A stretch of DNA of 64,000 bases from Limibacillus halophilus (GTDB lineage: Bacteria; Pseudomonadota; Alphaproteobacteria; Kiloniellales; CECT-8803): the NCBI RefSeq assembly GCF_014191775.1, contig NZ_JACHXA010000004.1, forward strand, positions 124,001 through 188,000, given 5' to 3'. Below, piece by piece: positions 8,866 to 18,600 of the stretch. Every line of letters starts with the position of its first letter. Positions within the stretch are counted from its first letter, which is position 1. The notes beneath the pieces were generated by a model that saw nothing but the letters and a program-made list of their open reading frames with translations, was not told the DNA's origin and did no database searches. The translations under genes were made by a program, and so were the position numbers.

Positions 8866-9831
8866 TTATTCGGCGGCGATGGCCTGTGCCGCCCGGCGCT
8901 GCAATTCTTCGCCCAGGAATTCGGCAAGTTTCTGCGGGCCGGTCTTGGCAAGCTTCGCCGAGCGCTCGGCTCCATTATTGTAGTTTGTGTTCGTATTGAT
9001 GTCGTAGGTATAGATGTTGCCTTCGATATCGCGGATGAACTCGATACCGGCAACTTCAACGCCGTTGTCCGCGAGGACCTTTTCCAACGTCGAGATAAGC
9101 GCTGGATCAATATCATCAGTAATCTGGAATTTCGGCGCTTCTTCCTGATCTGGGGTCGCCGGGCAGAAGGCGTCGCCGACCGCGCAGGCGTCCGCAGGGC
9201 AAAGCTCAAATCCCTGGCTGGTATCGACCCGTACGGCATAGTGGAAACGTCCGCCGATGAACTCCGCACGCGTGATGTAGGGCTCCGCAGGCCGGATGTA
9301 CTGCTGGATCAACCAAGTGCCATCGACAGGCGCCTCATACTCCGGACTTTCAAGATAAGCGGCCAAGCTTTCCAAATCTTGGAATAACTGAACGCCCAGG
9401 CCTTTCCCGCCACGGTTGGGCTTCAGGATAAGCGGTAGCTCCGCAAAGGCCCGAGCTGCTGGTAGCACCGCGTCCTTGCCGACGGCAATGCGCGTGCGTG
9501 GCGTGCGGACGCCCGCCGCTTGGAGCGCGGCATACTGTGCAACCTTGCTGACCTCCAGGTACAAAGCACGGCTGCCGTTGACAACCCTGCGCCCGTTCAA
9601 TTCTAGCCAGTTCAGGACATGTTGGGTGTAGGAGGGTGCGTGGGTGTGCCCGCGCGTATGAGCTGAGGCGCTCATACGGCTATAGAAGATGCCTTCCGGC
9701 GGTTGGGAATCGAATGATAGAACGCCTTCATCAAGATGCCATTCCTCGAAATCCAGGCCCGCAGATTCCAGAGCCGACCGGAAAGGCGGCAACCACTCAT
9801 CATTCTCGTGCAGAATATAGATCTTCGACAT
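8866..9831 (-). CDS. ATP-grasp domain protein, RimK/glutathione-synthetase-like
   Basis: This is a 321-residue ATP-grasp ligase. Such enzymes join a carboxylate to an amine or thiol through an acyl-phosphate. Seen in the sequence are the central ATP-binding segment (LILKPNRGGKGLGVQLF, about residue 135) and the C-terminal metal-binding part with Glu in GIEFIRD and Asn in YDINTNTNYN. The first ~110 residues form an unusual pre-ATP-grasp domain. I chose ATG 9831, 19 codons inside the longest frame, because MSKIYILHE is a natural start and GGAGCGG lies upstream. The substrate is unknown; alpha-L-glutamate ligase or tetrahydromethanopterin-like ligases are distant alternatives. It has its own promoter region downstream of the cox maturation genes. 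Confidence 0.78.
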   Translation of the reverse strand: MSKIYILHENDEWLPPFRSALESAGLDFEEWHLDEGVLSFDSQPPEGIFYSRMSASAHTRGHTHAPSYTQHVLNWLELNGRRVVNGSRALYLEVSKVAQYAALQAAGVRTPRTRIAVGKDAVLPAARAFAELPLILKPNRGGKGLGVQLFQDLESLAAYLESPEYEAPVDGTWLIQQYIRPAEPYITRAEFIGGRFHYAVRVDTSQGFELCPADACAVGDAFCPATPDQEEAPKFQITDDIDPALISTLEKVLADNGVEVAGIEFIRDIEGNIYTYDINTNTNYNNGAERSAKLAKTGPQKLAEFLGEELQRRAAQAIAAE

Positions 9832-9940
9832 TTTTGCCGCTCCATATTTTACGCATAAAATGCGTGAAATAGTGAATATCACACTCAATAATGAGATTAA
9901 GTGGAGGCATTAAGACTCTTCAAGTGGGAAATACAAAAAT

Positions 9941-11590
9941 TCACGAATCTGTGCGCAGAGCGGCGAGGGCTTCGGGTGTGTCGATATCTTCCAAAATGCT
10001 GCGATCATCGATTGCGATCTCGGCTACCAACTCCGGATAATCGCTAAGCAGATGTCGTGCGCCGACGTCACCATGGAGCGTTTGCAGTTCGGCAAAGAAC
10101 TGGCGGGATATCAGAACTGGATTGCCGCGTTTACCCTGCCACGTCGGCAGGCAGATCGAGCGCCCTTCCACCGGATTGAAACCAGCGATGATGCTATTTA
10201 TGACGGCGGTCGAAATGCGTGGCATATCACCGAGCATGATTATAACACCATCTGGCTGACCGGGGAGGCTCGCCAATCCCCGTTTTAGGGATGAAGCGAG
10301 CCCGCTGGCGTAATCCGGATTATGGGCGAAAACGAGCTCCATATCCGCGAGTGCGCTTGTAACTTCTTGTGCTTGATGACCGGTAACGACGACAAGGTCG
10401 CTTATCTGCGCGGCCTTTAGGGCTTCGACTGCATGGCGAACCAAAGGCTTGCCGTTGACGTCCGCCAGGAGCTTGTTGGCATGCCCCATGCGCCGTGACT
10501 GTCCTGCGGCCAGCAGCAACGCCGCAATTTTGGGTGCCCGCGGTGCCAGCGCACGGCCCTCATGTTCGGGATCAGGCGTTCCTTCAACGGCAAAAGAACG
10601 CGGCAGGGGTCGTTGGGCTATCTCCATCAATAGGCCGCCGGCACCCATTTGCATGATATCTCGAGATCCAACGGGTAGATCACAGAGCAGGCGTTCCAGA
10701 ACCCAATCGAAACCGTTGACCTTGGGCGATCGGGCGCAACCGGGCAACCCCAGCACCGGCAGGCCATCCCACTCCGCAAGCAGCAGAAGATTGCCTGGGT
10801 CTACCGGCATGCCGAAGTGAAGAACCGTTCCGCCGGCTTGCGCGATGCCTTGGGGAACAACGTCGCGCCGGTCGACGATGGCCGACGCTCCCGATACGAG
10901 AAGCAGTTCGCACCCCTCCGCTTGGAGTTCCTCCAAGGCGCTGGAAATTGCAGAAGGATCGTGGGCGCAGCGGCGTTCTTTAGCTGGGGGGCAGTCGAGG
11001 TGAGCTAGGCGCTGATTCAGGGCGGCAACAGTCTTGTCTAGTAAACTGACCTTCATACCTGACAGTTCGGTTTGTACCAGTCCTATTTGCCGCGCTCGAA
11101 GCGGGGCGACGCTGATCAGCGGTTCATTGCCGAGCGTTTGCATCGCTTGGTCAATAATCTTCCCGTTTGCGGCGAAGGGAATCATCTTAACCGTGGCCAC
11201 CATCTGGCGCGGTTCGACGAGGCCATAGGGTGGCACCGTTGCAATGGTGATGCACTCATCGGTCAAGTTGAAGGCATCAAGCCGACCTCTGTCGATCACT
11301 GCCAGTCCGCGCGCCTGGGCAATAAGATTGCAGCGCCCGGTAAAAGCTGCGGTCTGATTCAGGTTAGCACCACGAATAGCCGCGGCTACCATCGCCGCGG
11401 CTTCGTCTTCGTGCAGGTCTCCACGCGCCATGCGAGCGACGGTGACCTCTTCAATGCCTGCGGCGAGCAAGGCTGTAACGTCTCCCTCACTCAGCTTACG
11501 ACCCTTCTTGAAGTTTGATTTATCAAAGCGGATCGAATGGGCGAGCAATGAACCGGCAGCATCGCGGCTATTGACCTTGCAAAAGTCCAT
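9941..11590 (-). CDS. mocA: Fused MoCF-like / MocA-type molybdenum cofactor cytidylyltransferase
   Basis: This 549-residue fusion has an N-terminal part (about 1-330) like molybdopterin-binding MoeA/MogA-type proteins, and a C-terminal nucleotidyltransferase (about 355-549). The latter begins with LLLAAGQSRRMG and a following NKLL, the NTP-binding signature of the MobA/MocA family. MocA transfers CMP to molybdopterin, making the cytosine dinucleotide form used by CO-dehydrogenase and xanthine-dehydrogenase-family enzymes. That fits its position as last gene of the cox maturation operon: its ATG shares one base with the XdhC stop codon (TGATG). GTP rather than CTP use cannot be excluded from sequence alone, but the context supports CTP. 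Confidence 0.88.
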   Translation of the reverse strand: MDFCKVNSRDAAGSLLAHSIRFDKSNFKKGRKLSEGDVTALLAAGIEEVTVARMARGDLHEDEAAAMVAAAIRGANLNQTAAFTGRCNLIAQARGLAVIDRGRLDAFNLTDECITIATVPPYGLVEPRQMVATVKMIPFAANGKIIDQAMQTLGNEPLISVAPLRARQIGLVQTELSGMKVSLLDKTVAALNQRLAHLDCPPAKERRCAHDPSAISSALEELQAEGCELLLVSGASAIVDRRDVVPQGIAQAGGTVLHFGMPVDPGNLLLLAEWDGLPVLGLPGCARSPKVNGFDWVLERLLCDLPVGSRDIMQMGAGGLLMEIAQRPLPRSFAVEGTPDPEHEGRALAPRAPKIAALLLAAGQSRRMGHANKLLADVNGKPLVRHAVEALKAAQISDLVVVTGHQAQEVTSALADMELVFAHNPDYASGLASSLKRGLASLPGQPDGVIIMLGDMPRISTAVINSIIAGFNPVEGRSICLPTWQGKRGNPVLISRQFFAELQTLHGDVGARHLLSDYPELVAEIAIDDRSILEDIDTPEALAALRTDS

Positions 11591-12300
11591 CAGGCCGTGT
11601 CTCCCGGGGTCAGAGGCGGGGCAGCGCGCAAGACCTGGGTTATCTGCGCCATCACTGAAACGGCTATTTCAGCCGGCGATTTTGCACCGATTGATAGGCC
11701 TACAGGCCCTTGGATACGTGCGAGCGCTTCTTCGCTCGCGCCCTCCGCACGTAGGCGGGTCAGGCGCTTGGCATGGGTTCGTGTCGACCCCAGGGCGCCG
11801 ATATAAAAGACGGGCGATTTGATGGCGGCGAGCAAGGCAGGGTCGTCGAGTTTAGGGTCGTGTGTCAGGGTGACAACGGCCGTGCGGCGGTCCAATGCCA
11901 GATCTGACATGGCCTCATCGGGCCAGGAGTCTACGCACCTGATTCCCGGGAACCGTTCTTCGGTTGCCCAAGCTTTGCGTGGGTCAATCAGAACGACATC
12001 GTACCCGGTCATCTGCGCCAGGGGCGCCAGGGCTTGCGCGATATGAACCGCACCGACCAGAACCAGGCGCAATGGGGGATTGAAGACTTGCAGGAACCAG
12101 CGGTCCTCGTACAGCCCGCTGCGGTCATCGCGTAAAGCCTTCCGAATTGCCGCGAACAGTTCGGCATCAGGCTTGAAGTCGCCATCGGCCTTGCCGTCGA
12201 TTACCAGACACTGCTGGCCGGATTCGATGTTGGTAACCAAGACCGTTTCCAGCTTGCCTCGTCTAGCCTCCAGGAGCTTGTCGAGCAGGAGGCGCTTCAT
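11590..12300 (-). CDS. XdhC family protein, C-terminal (Rossmann) half, CoxI-like
   Basis: This 236-residue protein corresponds to the C-terminal half of XdhC/CoxI. XdhC proteins bind the molybdenum cofactor, promote its sulfuration and insert it into the hydroxylase. The centre (residues ~95-190) is the Rossmann-like domain, with LVLVGAVHIAQALAPLA and VVTLTHDPKLDDPALL. The end carries PVGLSIGAKSPAEIAVSVMAQI, a hallmark of the family. The ATG at 12300 overlaps the previous stop as ATGA, so the 13-codon-longer frame is not used. Together with the separate 105-residue gene upstream it makes one complete XdhC; the two halves are usually fused in xanthine dehydrogenase operons. Confidence 0.92.
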   Translation of the reverse strand: MKRLLLDKLLEARRGKLETVLVTNIESGQQCLVIDGKADGDFKPDAELFAAIRKALRDDRSGLYEDRWFLQVFNPPLRLVLVGAVHIAQALAPLAQMTGYDVVLIDPRKAWATEERFPGIRCVDSWPDEAMSDLALDRRTAVVTLTHDPKLDDPALLAAIKSPVFYIGALGSTRTHAKRLTRLRAEGASEEALARIQGPVGLSIGAKSPAEIAVSVMAQITQVLRAAPPLTPGDTA

Positions 12301-12614
12301 ACCAAGGACTCCACGAATACCTTTACCGTGCCACCACAAGCCAAGCCAACCGACCAGGCGTCCTCATCGGTAACACCAAAGGTCAGGAGCTTTGGCGGTG
12401 CGCCTTCCATGATCTGACGCGCTTCGTGCACGACTGCGCCTTCGATGCAGCCGCCGGATACCGAGCCGACCATGCGGCCGGTTTCATCTACGGCCAACTG
12501 GCTGCCAACCGGGCGCGGTGAGGAACCCCAAGTTGCCACGACGGTCGCCAGGGCCACCTTGTGTCCCTGGTCTTGCCAGTTCGTGGCCGTTGCGAGAACA
12601 TCTGCTTCGATCAT
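12297..12614 (-). CDS. XdhC/CoxI family protein, N-terminal half
   Basis: This 105-residue protein matches the N-terminal XdhC_CoxI domain: VALATVVATWGSSPRPVGSQ near residue 20, GSVSGGCIEGAVV around 50, and GLACGGTVKVFVE near the end. The conserved Cys residues in these motifs are thought to help handle the sulfurated cofactor. The ATG at 12614 overlaps the coxE stop codon as ATGA, which I prefer. An alternative ATG at 12632 has AGGAGG ten bases upstream and would add six residues. Its own stop overlaps the start of the C-terminal-half gene, so the two halves are tightly co-translated. Confidence 0.9.
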   Translation of the reverse strand: MIEADVLATATNWQDQGHKVALATVVATWGSSPRPVGSQLAVDETGRMVGSVSGGCIEGAVVHEARQIMEGAPPKLLTFGVTDEDAWSVGLACGGTVKVFVESLV

Positions 12615-13855
12615 GCTGACTTTCCTATCCATTGGCTTGCGGCCTCCTCTCGTGCCGGCGGGTCGGCGCTAAGTGCGGCGGCCAAATCGGCCAAACTGTT
12701 TATGCTATGGGCGCTGCGGAGTTCATCAACGTGACCGATCATCGCGCTGGCACCCTGTGATTTCGGTGCATAGGCGTCATACCGCAAGAGGGGGTTGAGC
12801 CAGATCAGGCGCCTGCAGGACTTGTGCAAGCGCTCCATCTCCTCGCCAACGCCGCGGGCGCCTTCACGGTCCAATCCGTCTGTGATTAACAAGACGACGG
12901 CCCCTTGTCCAAGTACCCGCCTGGACCACTGTCTGTTGAAATCCTTCAGGCACCCACCGATTCGCGTGCCGCCCGACCAATCCTCAACCTCGGCTCCCAC
13001 CTTTTCCAGTGCTACGTCAATGTCCTTGTAGCGGAGCTGGCGCGTGATGTTGGTAAGCCGCGTTCCAAACACGAAGGAATGGACACGGTCCCGGTCGTTG
13101 CTCAAGTGGTGCATGAAATGGAGAACCATTCTTGAATAGCGTGCCATGGAGCCGGAAATGTCGCAAAGGACGGTCAAGGGGGGGCGGCGTGTGCGAGGCT
13201 CTTTCCAGTTGAGAGGAATGTGATCGCCCCCACCACGCAAACTGGCCCGCAGCGAGGCCCGAAGGTCTATTCGACGTCCATGCGGCGCTGCACGGAACCG
13301 TCTCGTCTTTACTTCTTGCAAGGGTAATTTCAAAGCTCTTATGGCGCGTTTTGCCGCTTCCAATTCATCGAGCGACATCTTCTCAAAATCCATTTCCTGG
13401 AGTCGTTCACGAGCGGAATAGGTGAAACTGGCATCGACTTCTATTTCTTCTTCCGCATTTTCCTGCGGCTCTTTCGGCGTCTGACGGGGCGGCGAGAAAG
13501 CATCAGCAACGCGCCTGCTGATTTCCTGCTCGGCAGCGTCGCGCAGACCGTCCGCCGTCACATCCGGCAACAACAACCCCTTCAACTTGTCCAGTATCTT
13601 TGGGTTGCGCCAGAAAAGATGGAAGGTCTGGTCGAAAACTTCCTGCTGATCGCGCCGATTTACGAAGGTGCTATGGAGTGTCCAATAGAAATCACGGCGC
13701 TCGCCGATGCCGACGGCGGTTATGGCCTCCAGGGCTTCGTGAACCTTTCCAGGGCCGACCGGTAGCCCTGCAGCCCTAAGCGTTCTGGCAAAGTAGAGGA
13801 CGTTTTCCGCCAGGCGGCCTTCTTCGGCTGTGATCTGTCCATTTTGGGTGGTCAT
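12611..13855 (-). CDS. coxE: CoxE-like VWA domain protein
   Basis: This 414-residue von Willebrand factor A protein is of the CoxE type. In CO-dehydrogenase clusters CoxE works with the AAA+ ATPase CoxD in maturing the [CuSMoO2]- or Mo-containing active site. The metal-ion-dependent adhesion motif DISGS is at 232-236, followed by a typical VWA fold (GGTRIGGCLKDF and VVLLITDGLD). The N-terminal 200 residues are the helical VWA_CoxE region, with an acidic low-complexity stretch around 130-145. It starts two bases after the coxD stop, and its own stop overlaps the next start. Confidence 0.95.
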   Translation of the reverse strand: MTTQNGQITAEEGRLAENVLYFARTLRAAGLPVGPGKVHEALEAITAVGIGERRDFYWTLHSTFVNRRDQQEVFDQTFHLFWRNPKILDKLKGLLLPDVTADGLRDAAEQEISRRVADAFSPPRQTPKEPQENAEEEIEVDASFTYSARERLQEMDFEKMSLDELEAAKRAIRALKLPLQEVKTRRFRAAPHGRRIDLRASLRASLRGGGDHIPLNWKEPRTRRPPLTVLCDISGSMARYSRMVLHFMHHLSNDRDRVHSFVFGTRLTNITRQLRYKDIDVALEKVGAEVEDWSGGTRIGGCLKDFNRQWSRRVLGQGAVVLLITDGLDREGARGVGEEMERLHKSCRRLIWLNPLLRYDAYAPKSQGASAMIGHVDELRSAHSINSLADLAAALSADPPAREEAASQWIGKSA

Positions 13856-13857
13856 TT

Positions 13858-14802
13858 TTAAACGCCGGGAAGCCCGACCATATCCTGCTTTACCTCATCC
13901 AGAAGACGTGCGGCCTCGCTTCCTTGAATCTTCTGGATATCGTCCTGGTACTTCAAAAGAACGCCAAGCGTGCTATCGATCGTTTCCGGGTCCAGAGCGA
14001 CTTTATCGAGTTGGGTTAAAGCATCGGCCCAATCAATGGTTTCGGCCACTCCTGGGAGTTTGAAAAGGTCATTTCCATGCCGCAAGCGCTGGATGAAGGC
14101 TACGATCTGGCGAGACAGGGCGTCCGCCGCCCCGGGCGCCTTGATCTTGAGGATTTCAAGCTCCCGCGCCGCGTTGGGATAATCGACCCAATGATAGAGG
14201 CAACGGCGCTTCAGGGCATCGTGAATCTCCCGGGTGCGATTAGAGGTGATGATGGTGATTGGCGCTTCCGCCGCCTTTATAGTGCCGAGTTCAGGAATGC
14301 TGACCTGAAAATCGGACAGGAGTTCCAGCAGGAAAGCCTCGAACGGCTCATCCGTGCGGTCCAATTCGTCGATCAACAGAACCGGCGCGCCGCCGATGCC
14401 GGGCCGCAGAGCTTGGAGCAGGGGGCGCTCGATGAGAAAGCGCTTGGAGAAGATGTCGCTCTCCAAACGTTCGCGATCCCGATCGCCCGCCGCTTCGGCC
14501 AGCCGAATCTCCATCATCTGGCGCGCATAGTTCCACTCATAAACCGCAGAGTTTACATCCAACCCCTCATAGCACTGCAGGCGGATTAGTGGCCGCCCCA
14601 AGGCGGTTGCCAGGACCTTGGCAATCTCGGTCTTGCCGACCCCGGCTTCGCCCTCCAGGAAAAGTGGGCGGCCGAGCTTTATTGCCAGAAATAGAACGGT
14701 GGCTAGACTGCGCTCGCCGATGTATTGCCCGCGTTTTAGCAGTTCCAATGTCTCATCGACATTCGCGGGTAAGGCGCAGTGCGCCGCAGAATCATCCGCC
14801 AT
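13858..14802 (-). CDS. coxD: CoxD-like MoxR-family AAA+ ATPase
   Basis: This 314-residue MoxR-type AAA+ ATPase has Walker A GEAGVGKT at 51-58, Walker B VLLIDELDR further on, and the sensor region TIITSNRTREIHDALKRRC. CoxD is needed in the studied cox clusters for functional assembly of the metal site and partners CoxE. The ATG at 14802, with AGGA six bases upstream, is favoured over the longest frame starting at 14823. It is the first gene of a five-gene maturation unit, coxD-coxE-xdhC(N)-xdhC(C)-mocA, whose junctions overlap or are separated by two bases. Confidence 0.95.
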   Translation of the reverse strand: MADDSAAHCALPANVDETLELLKRGQYIGERSLATVLFLAIKLGRPLFLEGEAGVGKTEIAKVLATALGRPLIRLQCYEGLDVNSAVYEWNYARQMMEIRLAEAAGDRDRERLESDIFSKRFLIERPLLQALRPGIGGAPVLLIDELDRTDEPFEAFLLELLSDFQVSIPELGTIKAAEAPITIITSNRTREIHDALKRRCLYHWVDYPNAARELEILKIKAPGAADALSRQIVAFIQRLRHGNDLFKLPGVAETIDWADALTQLDKVALDPETIDSTLGVLLKYQDDIQKIQGSEAARLLDEVKQDMVGLPGV

Positions 14803-14896
14803 ACTTTCCTCTCGAAGGACCAATGTTGCCTATGAGAAGGAGACTATAGGGGCAAGGGTACGCCTGACAACGCGCCGGACCACCGCAGTGTTCGAA

Positions 14897-15268
14897 TTAT
14901 TTTTGGACCCAGCTTCCATCGGCGCGCTGGAACCACGTGCCGGCGGGCGCTTTTTGAAGGATTTGCGCGGCATAGACCTTGCCGACTTCCTCGGCGGTGA
15001 CGCCCTGTTGTGCGGCTCGACTAGCGTAAATTTCCTTGCGCTGAGCGTTGACTTGAGCAGCGACGCTCTTGGCTGAGGCGTTGCCTGAATCGCGCACTAC
15101 GAGCAATCCGTCAAAGCGTTCGCCGACAGCGCCTGATTTACGCAAATCGTCAAGTTGGTCGGCCTTAGCCTTTTTGAAGGTGTAGGTCAGACCCAAAGTG
15201 CTGGCCGCGATAGCCAAGCCGCCGAACAGCAAGAACTTGCGTCGTGAGGTGAATGTGCCGTTTCGCAT
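14897..15268 (-). CDS. ydbL: YdbL family (DUF1318) periplasmic protein
   Basis: This 123-residue exported protein belongs to the YdbL/DUF1318 family. The N-terminus has RRKFLLFGGLAIAASTLGLTYTF, a signal peptide with a basic twin-Arg-like n-region. The mature part has the family pattern of Gly-Glu-Arg-x-Asp-Gly and a helical region rich in Ala, Gln and Arg. In Escherichia coli YdbL is encoded with YnbE and YdbH, and is thought to modulate the YdbH-YnbE bridge that carries phospholipids between the two membranes. The same three-gene order is present here, 15 bases after ynbE. Confidence 0.88.
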   Translation of the reverse strand: MRNGTFTSRRKFLLFGGLAIAASTLGLTYTFKKAKADQLDDLRKSGAVGERFDGLLVVRDSGNASAKSVAAQVNAQRKEIYASRAAQQGVTAEEVGKVYAAQILQKAPAGTWFQRADGSWVQK

Positions 15269-15283
15269 GGTTTCCTCGCCGCC

Positions 15284-15478
15284 TTAAAAGATTCCCGGAT
15301 TGCTCTGAATATCTTCGCGCGCCTGCTCTTCAAGCTTCACGCGGACTTCAGCATCCAGTTTGACATTCAAATTGATGGTGATGGGTTCCTTTGGAGCCTC
15401 GACCTTGACGGTCGGCGTGCAGGCCGAAAGGAATAGTAAAGCTGCCAGCACCGACCCGGCTGCCAGGAGCCCGTTCAT
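15284..15478 (-). CDS. ynbE: YnbE family outer-membrane lipoprotein
   Basis: This 64-residue lipoprotein has lipobox LSAC (Cys about residue 20) after a short hydrophobic signal. It then has an extended segment (TVKVEAPKEPITINLNVKLD) that in YnbE stacks as beta-strands at the outer-membrane end of the YdbH bridge. I chose ATG 15478 because it gives the usual YnbE length of about 60 residues; a longer in-frame start at 15553 would place 25 unneeded residues ahead of the signal. It lies between ydbH and ydbL. Confidence 0.9.
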   Translation of the reverse strand: MNGLLAAGSVLAALLFLSACTPTVKVEAPKEPITINLNVKLDAEVRVKLEEQAREDIQSNPGIF

Positions 15479-15620
15479 CGCCGGTATGTTGCTCTCTTGC
15501 GCCACTATCGCGTCGCTGGGCTTCGCAGCAAATTTTTGCATCCGCACCGTCATCCATCCCCTGGCGTCTTAGGCCAGTTTTCCTGTGCCCGCTTCATCCA
15601 CATATGCTGTCATTCTATTG

Positions 15621-18600
15621 TTACGGTGGCGAGAGGGAATATCTCCCCGAACGTTTCAATAAAAGTTCACCAATCGACGTGCCCTGCCGCAAAGCAGCCA
15701 GCAAAGACGTTGGATCCGTCGTAAGGTTAAAATTAAGCCTGAAGGGATAACCATCTAGAACATTTGGATTTCTTCCCTCTAGCCCTATAGAGAAAACCAA
15801 CTCTTTATCGTTTGGCTTATCAAGATGGAGTTGGAGATCGTTGTATTGAAAGTCTTCCAGTGCATCGAGCATCAAAGAGACGCTTTCGCCCCCGCCCGAC
15901 AAGGCTTGTCGAGTCGCTTCGTTGTTGTAGCGGATCGTGCCAACTTGCGTGTCGTCCAGGTTGGCGTTTGCAATGGTCACGGTGCCGCTGGTAAAGGCCA
16001 GTGGAACCTGGCCCGCGAGGATACCGGTAACTTGCAGCCCTTCGACATCAATGAGTTCGGCAAGTGCGCTCAGGTCCAGGCGGGTGAAACTCAAGGAAGC
16101 GCGGCCGTCTCCGCTTGCAAGGGAGTAGGCGCCATCCGTCAAAAGCAGGGGGCCGAGAAGACTTTGTGCTCTGGCTTCCTTGATTAGCAGCGTCGGCTCG
16201 CTGGTTTCTGCCGCCGGTTCTATGGAGAAAATCAAACGCACGTCGGTGAGGGGCAAGCCGGGATCGAAGCGCGACAGTGTGACCTCCTGATCGCCTTCAG
16301 TTGCGATTTTGATCATATCTCGAAACGACAGGGTACCGTTTAGTCCCTTCAGCGGCATATCGGCGTAACGTAGCGCCAGATCGGTGAGGGTTGCCGTCCC
16401 TTTGCCTTTCAGGTTCCTGCCATCCCAACCAAGTGATCCTGTCAAAGCCACAGTTCCCTCAACCTCTCGGAGGGAGGCGAGAAGGGGGCTGATTGCGAGA
16501 GGTTGTAAACCGCCCTTTTCGAAAACCACGGTTGTGTTGGGCAAACTGAGAGAAAGGTGAGAATAATCGCCAGCAAAAGATCCCAAAAACCCCAATTTTA
16601 CCAGACGGTCCGCGAAATACACTTCGCCGGAAACGTCCGTTTTATCACTGCGCCGCGGCTTAAACGAGACATTCAGCCTTGCGGGCCCAGCCAGGATCGG
16701 ATGCGTAACGGCGTCGGCGGTCAACCGCGCATCGCCCTTGCCAACGGCGAGACGCGGTAGAGCTTCCAGATCAAGTGCACCGGCAAATTGTAGGCCGTTA
16801 ATTTTCAGTTCCTGGTCAGGGACCTGAAGCCCCCCGATTTTGAGATCGGAAAGCAATGCACCTTCGGACATGGATAGCTTCATCGATAGATTGCTTGCCT
16901 GCGTCGCGGGAACGCTTCCGGAGAGGCGCACTGCGGGTGCTTGTACGTCCAGGGTGAGGTCCTTGATGCTTCCTTCTTTAACCGATAGTTTCAAATCGTT
17001 GATGTTTAACGGCTTTTCTAAGATAATTCGTTTACCGGCAAGGGTGATGGGCGCACTGCTCGTCAGACTTCCAGGCTCTCTGCTCCGAAGAAAGATCGTT
17101 TCATTCTGAAACTCGGCATGGAGTGGCAAAGCACCGCGCAAATCTTCGCCAATGAGGCCGATCGATCCGTTGAGTGCTGTTTCGCCTAACGCATGACTGG
17201 CGGCACCATTGTATGTAATCGTGTGCAGTGGGATTGGCAGGCCTTTCAAACCAGACAGGCCAACCTCCAAGGCGCTACTTTCCAGACTGAGAGGGCGCCA
17301 GCCCGGACCCAGGTTTCCCTGAACGCGGCCACGGATCGAGACCTGTCGGCCCGCTGCGTCACTTAGGGCCAAATCGCTTATGACCTCGAACGGGTTTTCG
17401 CCTGTGAGGTTTGGCGCAATCTTGAGGCTCATTGGGCCCGAGAGGGTTAAGGGCTCCAAAGGCACTGCGAGGTTGTTCTGTTCGAATGGTATAGTTATTG
17501 CGCTTTTTATATAGTCGGTTATGGATGTTATTGAAAGTAATGTATCAGGTGAAAAATCTAAGAAAAGGAGCGTCCGGTCGGCGGACAATATTACGTCGGT
17601 ATAGCCGGAAACTCGGGCGAGTTCCGTTATGGCAAGATTTTTAAATGTTCCGGTGAAACGAAGATGAGGCTCCAGGTTTCTATAGGCCGAGAGGAGATCG
17701 CTGTCGGGCTGGGCCGCAGGCGGACCGGCCGGTAGCAACCCATCGGCAGTAAATGTGCCCTTCAGTTCCATTTCCCGGCCGAGATAGGAAGCAAGGAACG
17801 ATTGGATCGCGCTGCCCTCCGTGCTTTCCAGTGAACCGGCGAGACTGAAACGTGGAACGTCGGACAACGCCTTGATTGTGCCGGCCAGTGTCAGGCGAGA
17901 CAGTCCGTTTGCTTCGTTGGTGTCGGTGTTGAAGCTGATTTGCTCTCGATCGACCGCGACCGTGAGATTGTTCTGCCAGTCGCCTGGAATGCTGGGGAAG
18001 TCCCGCATTTCGCTGCTGGATTCCAAATCCAACGTAAGGCCACTTTCGACCATCAATGTTTGCCAAGTGCCACGGCTCTGCGGGATTGGCAGACCCCATG
18101 GAACGCGTTGGAGATGAGCTGTTCCCTTTAGTGACAGACGCCTCAGTTGGAAAGGAAGCAAGCTGGATACGAAAGTGGTTACTGCTTCATCCTCGTCGAA
18201 GTTGAGGTCGCTTTCCAGGATGATAGGTTGCTCCGCATCGAACTCAGGGGCGCGTAATCTGATGGTCCCGGCGGCTTCTGGAGGACCGAGCGTTAGCGAC
18301 GCGTTGAATCCTAGGTCCGGACTTATTTCGGCAGCGAGTTCAACCGGTCCAAGCGCCTTTTCCTGCCAGGATAGATCCGCGCCTTTGGCATGCAGGTACG
18401 CCGCCGTGACGCGGCCACCATCCAACGTGATTTGGCTTTCGATCTCCAGCATGCCGAGATTGCTAACAGCGTTGCCTGAAAGCGAGAATGCCTGACCATC
18501 GCCGCTTCCAGATACGGTTACAGTTACAGGACCTATTGTTGTTTCGAGCGTGATACTGCCGTTGCTTATCTGGATTGGAGGAAGAAGAGGAAGGTCAGGT

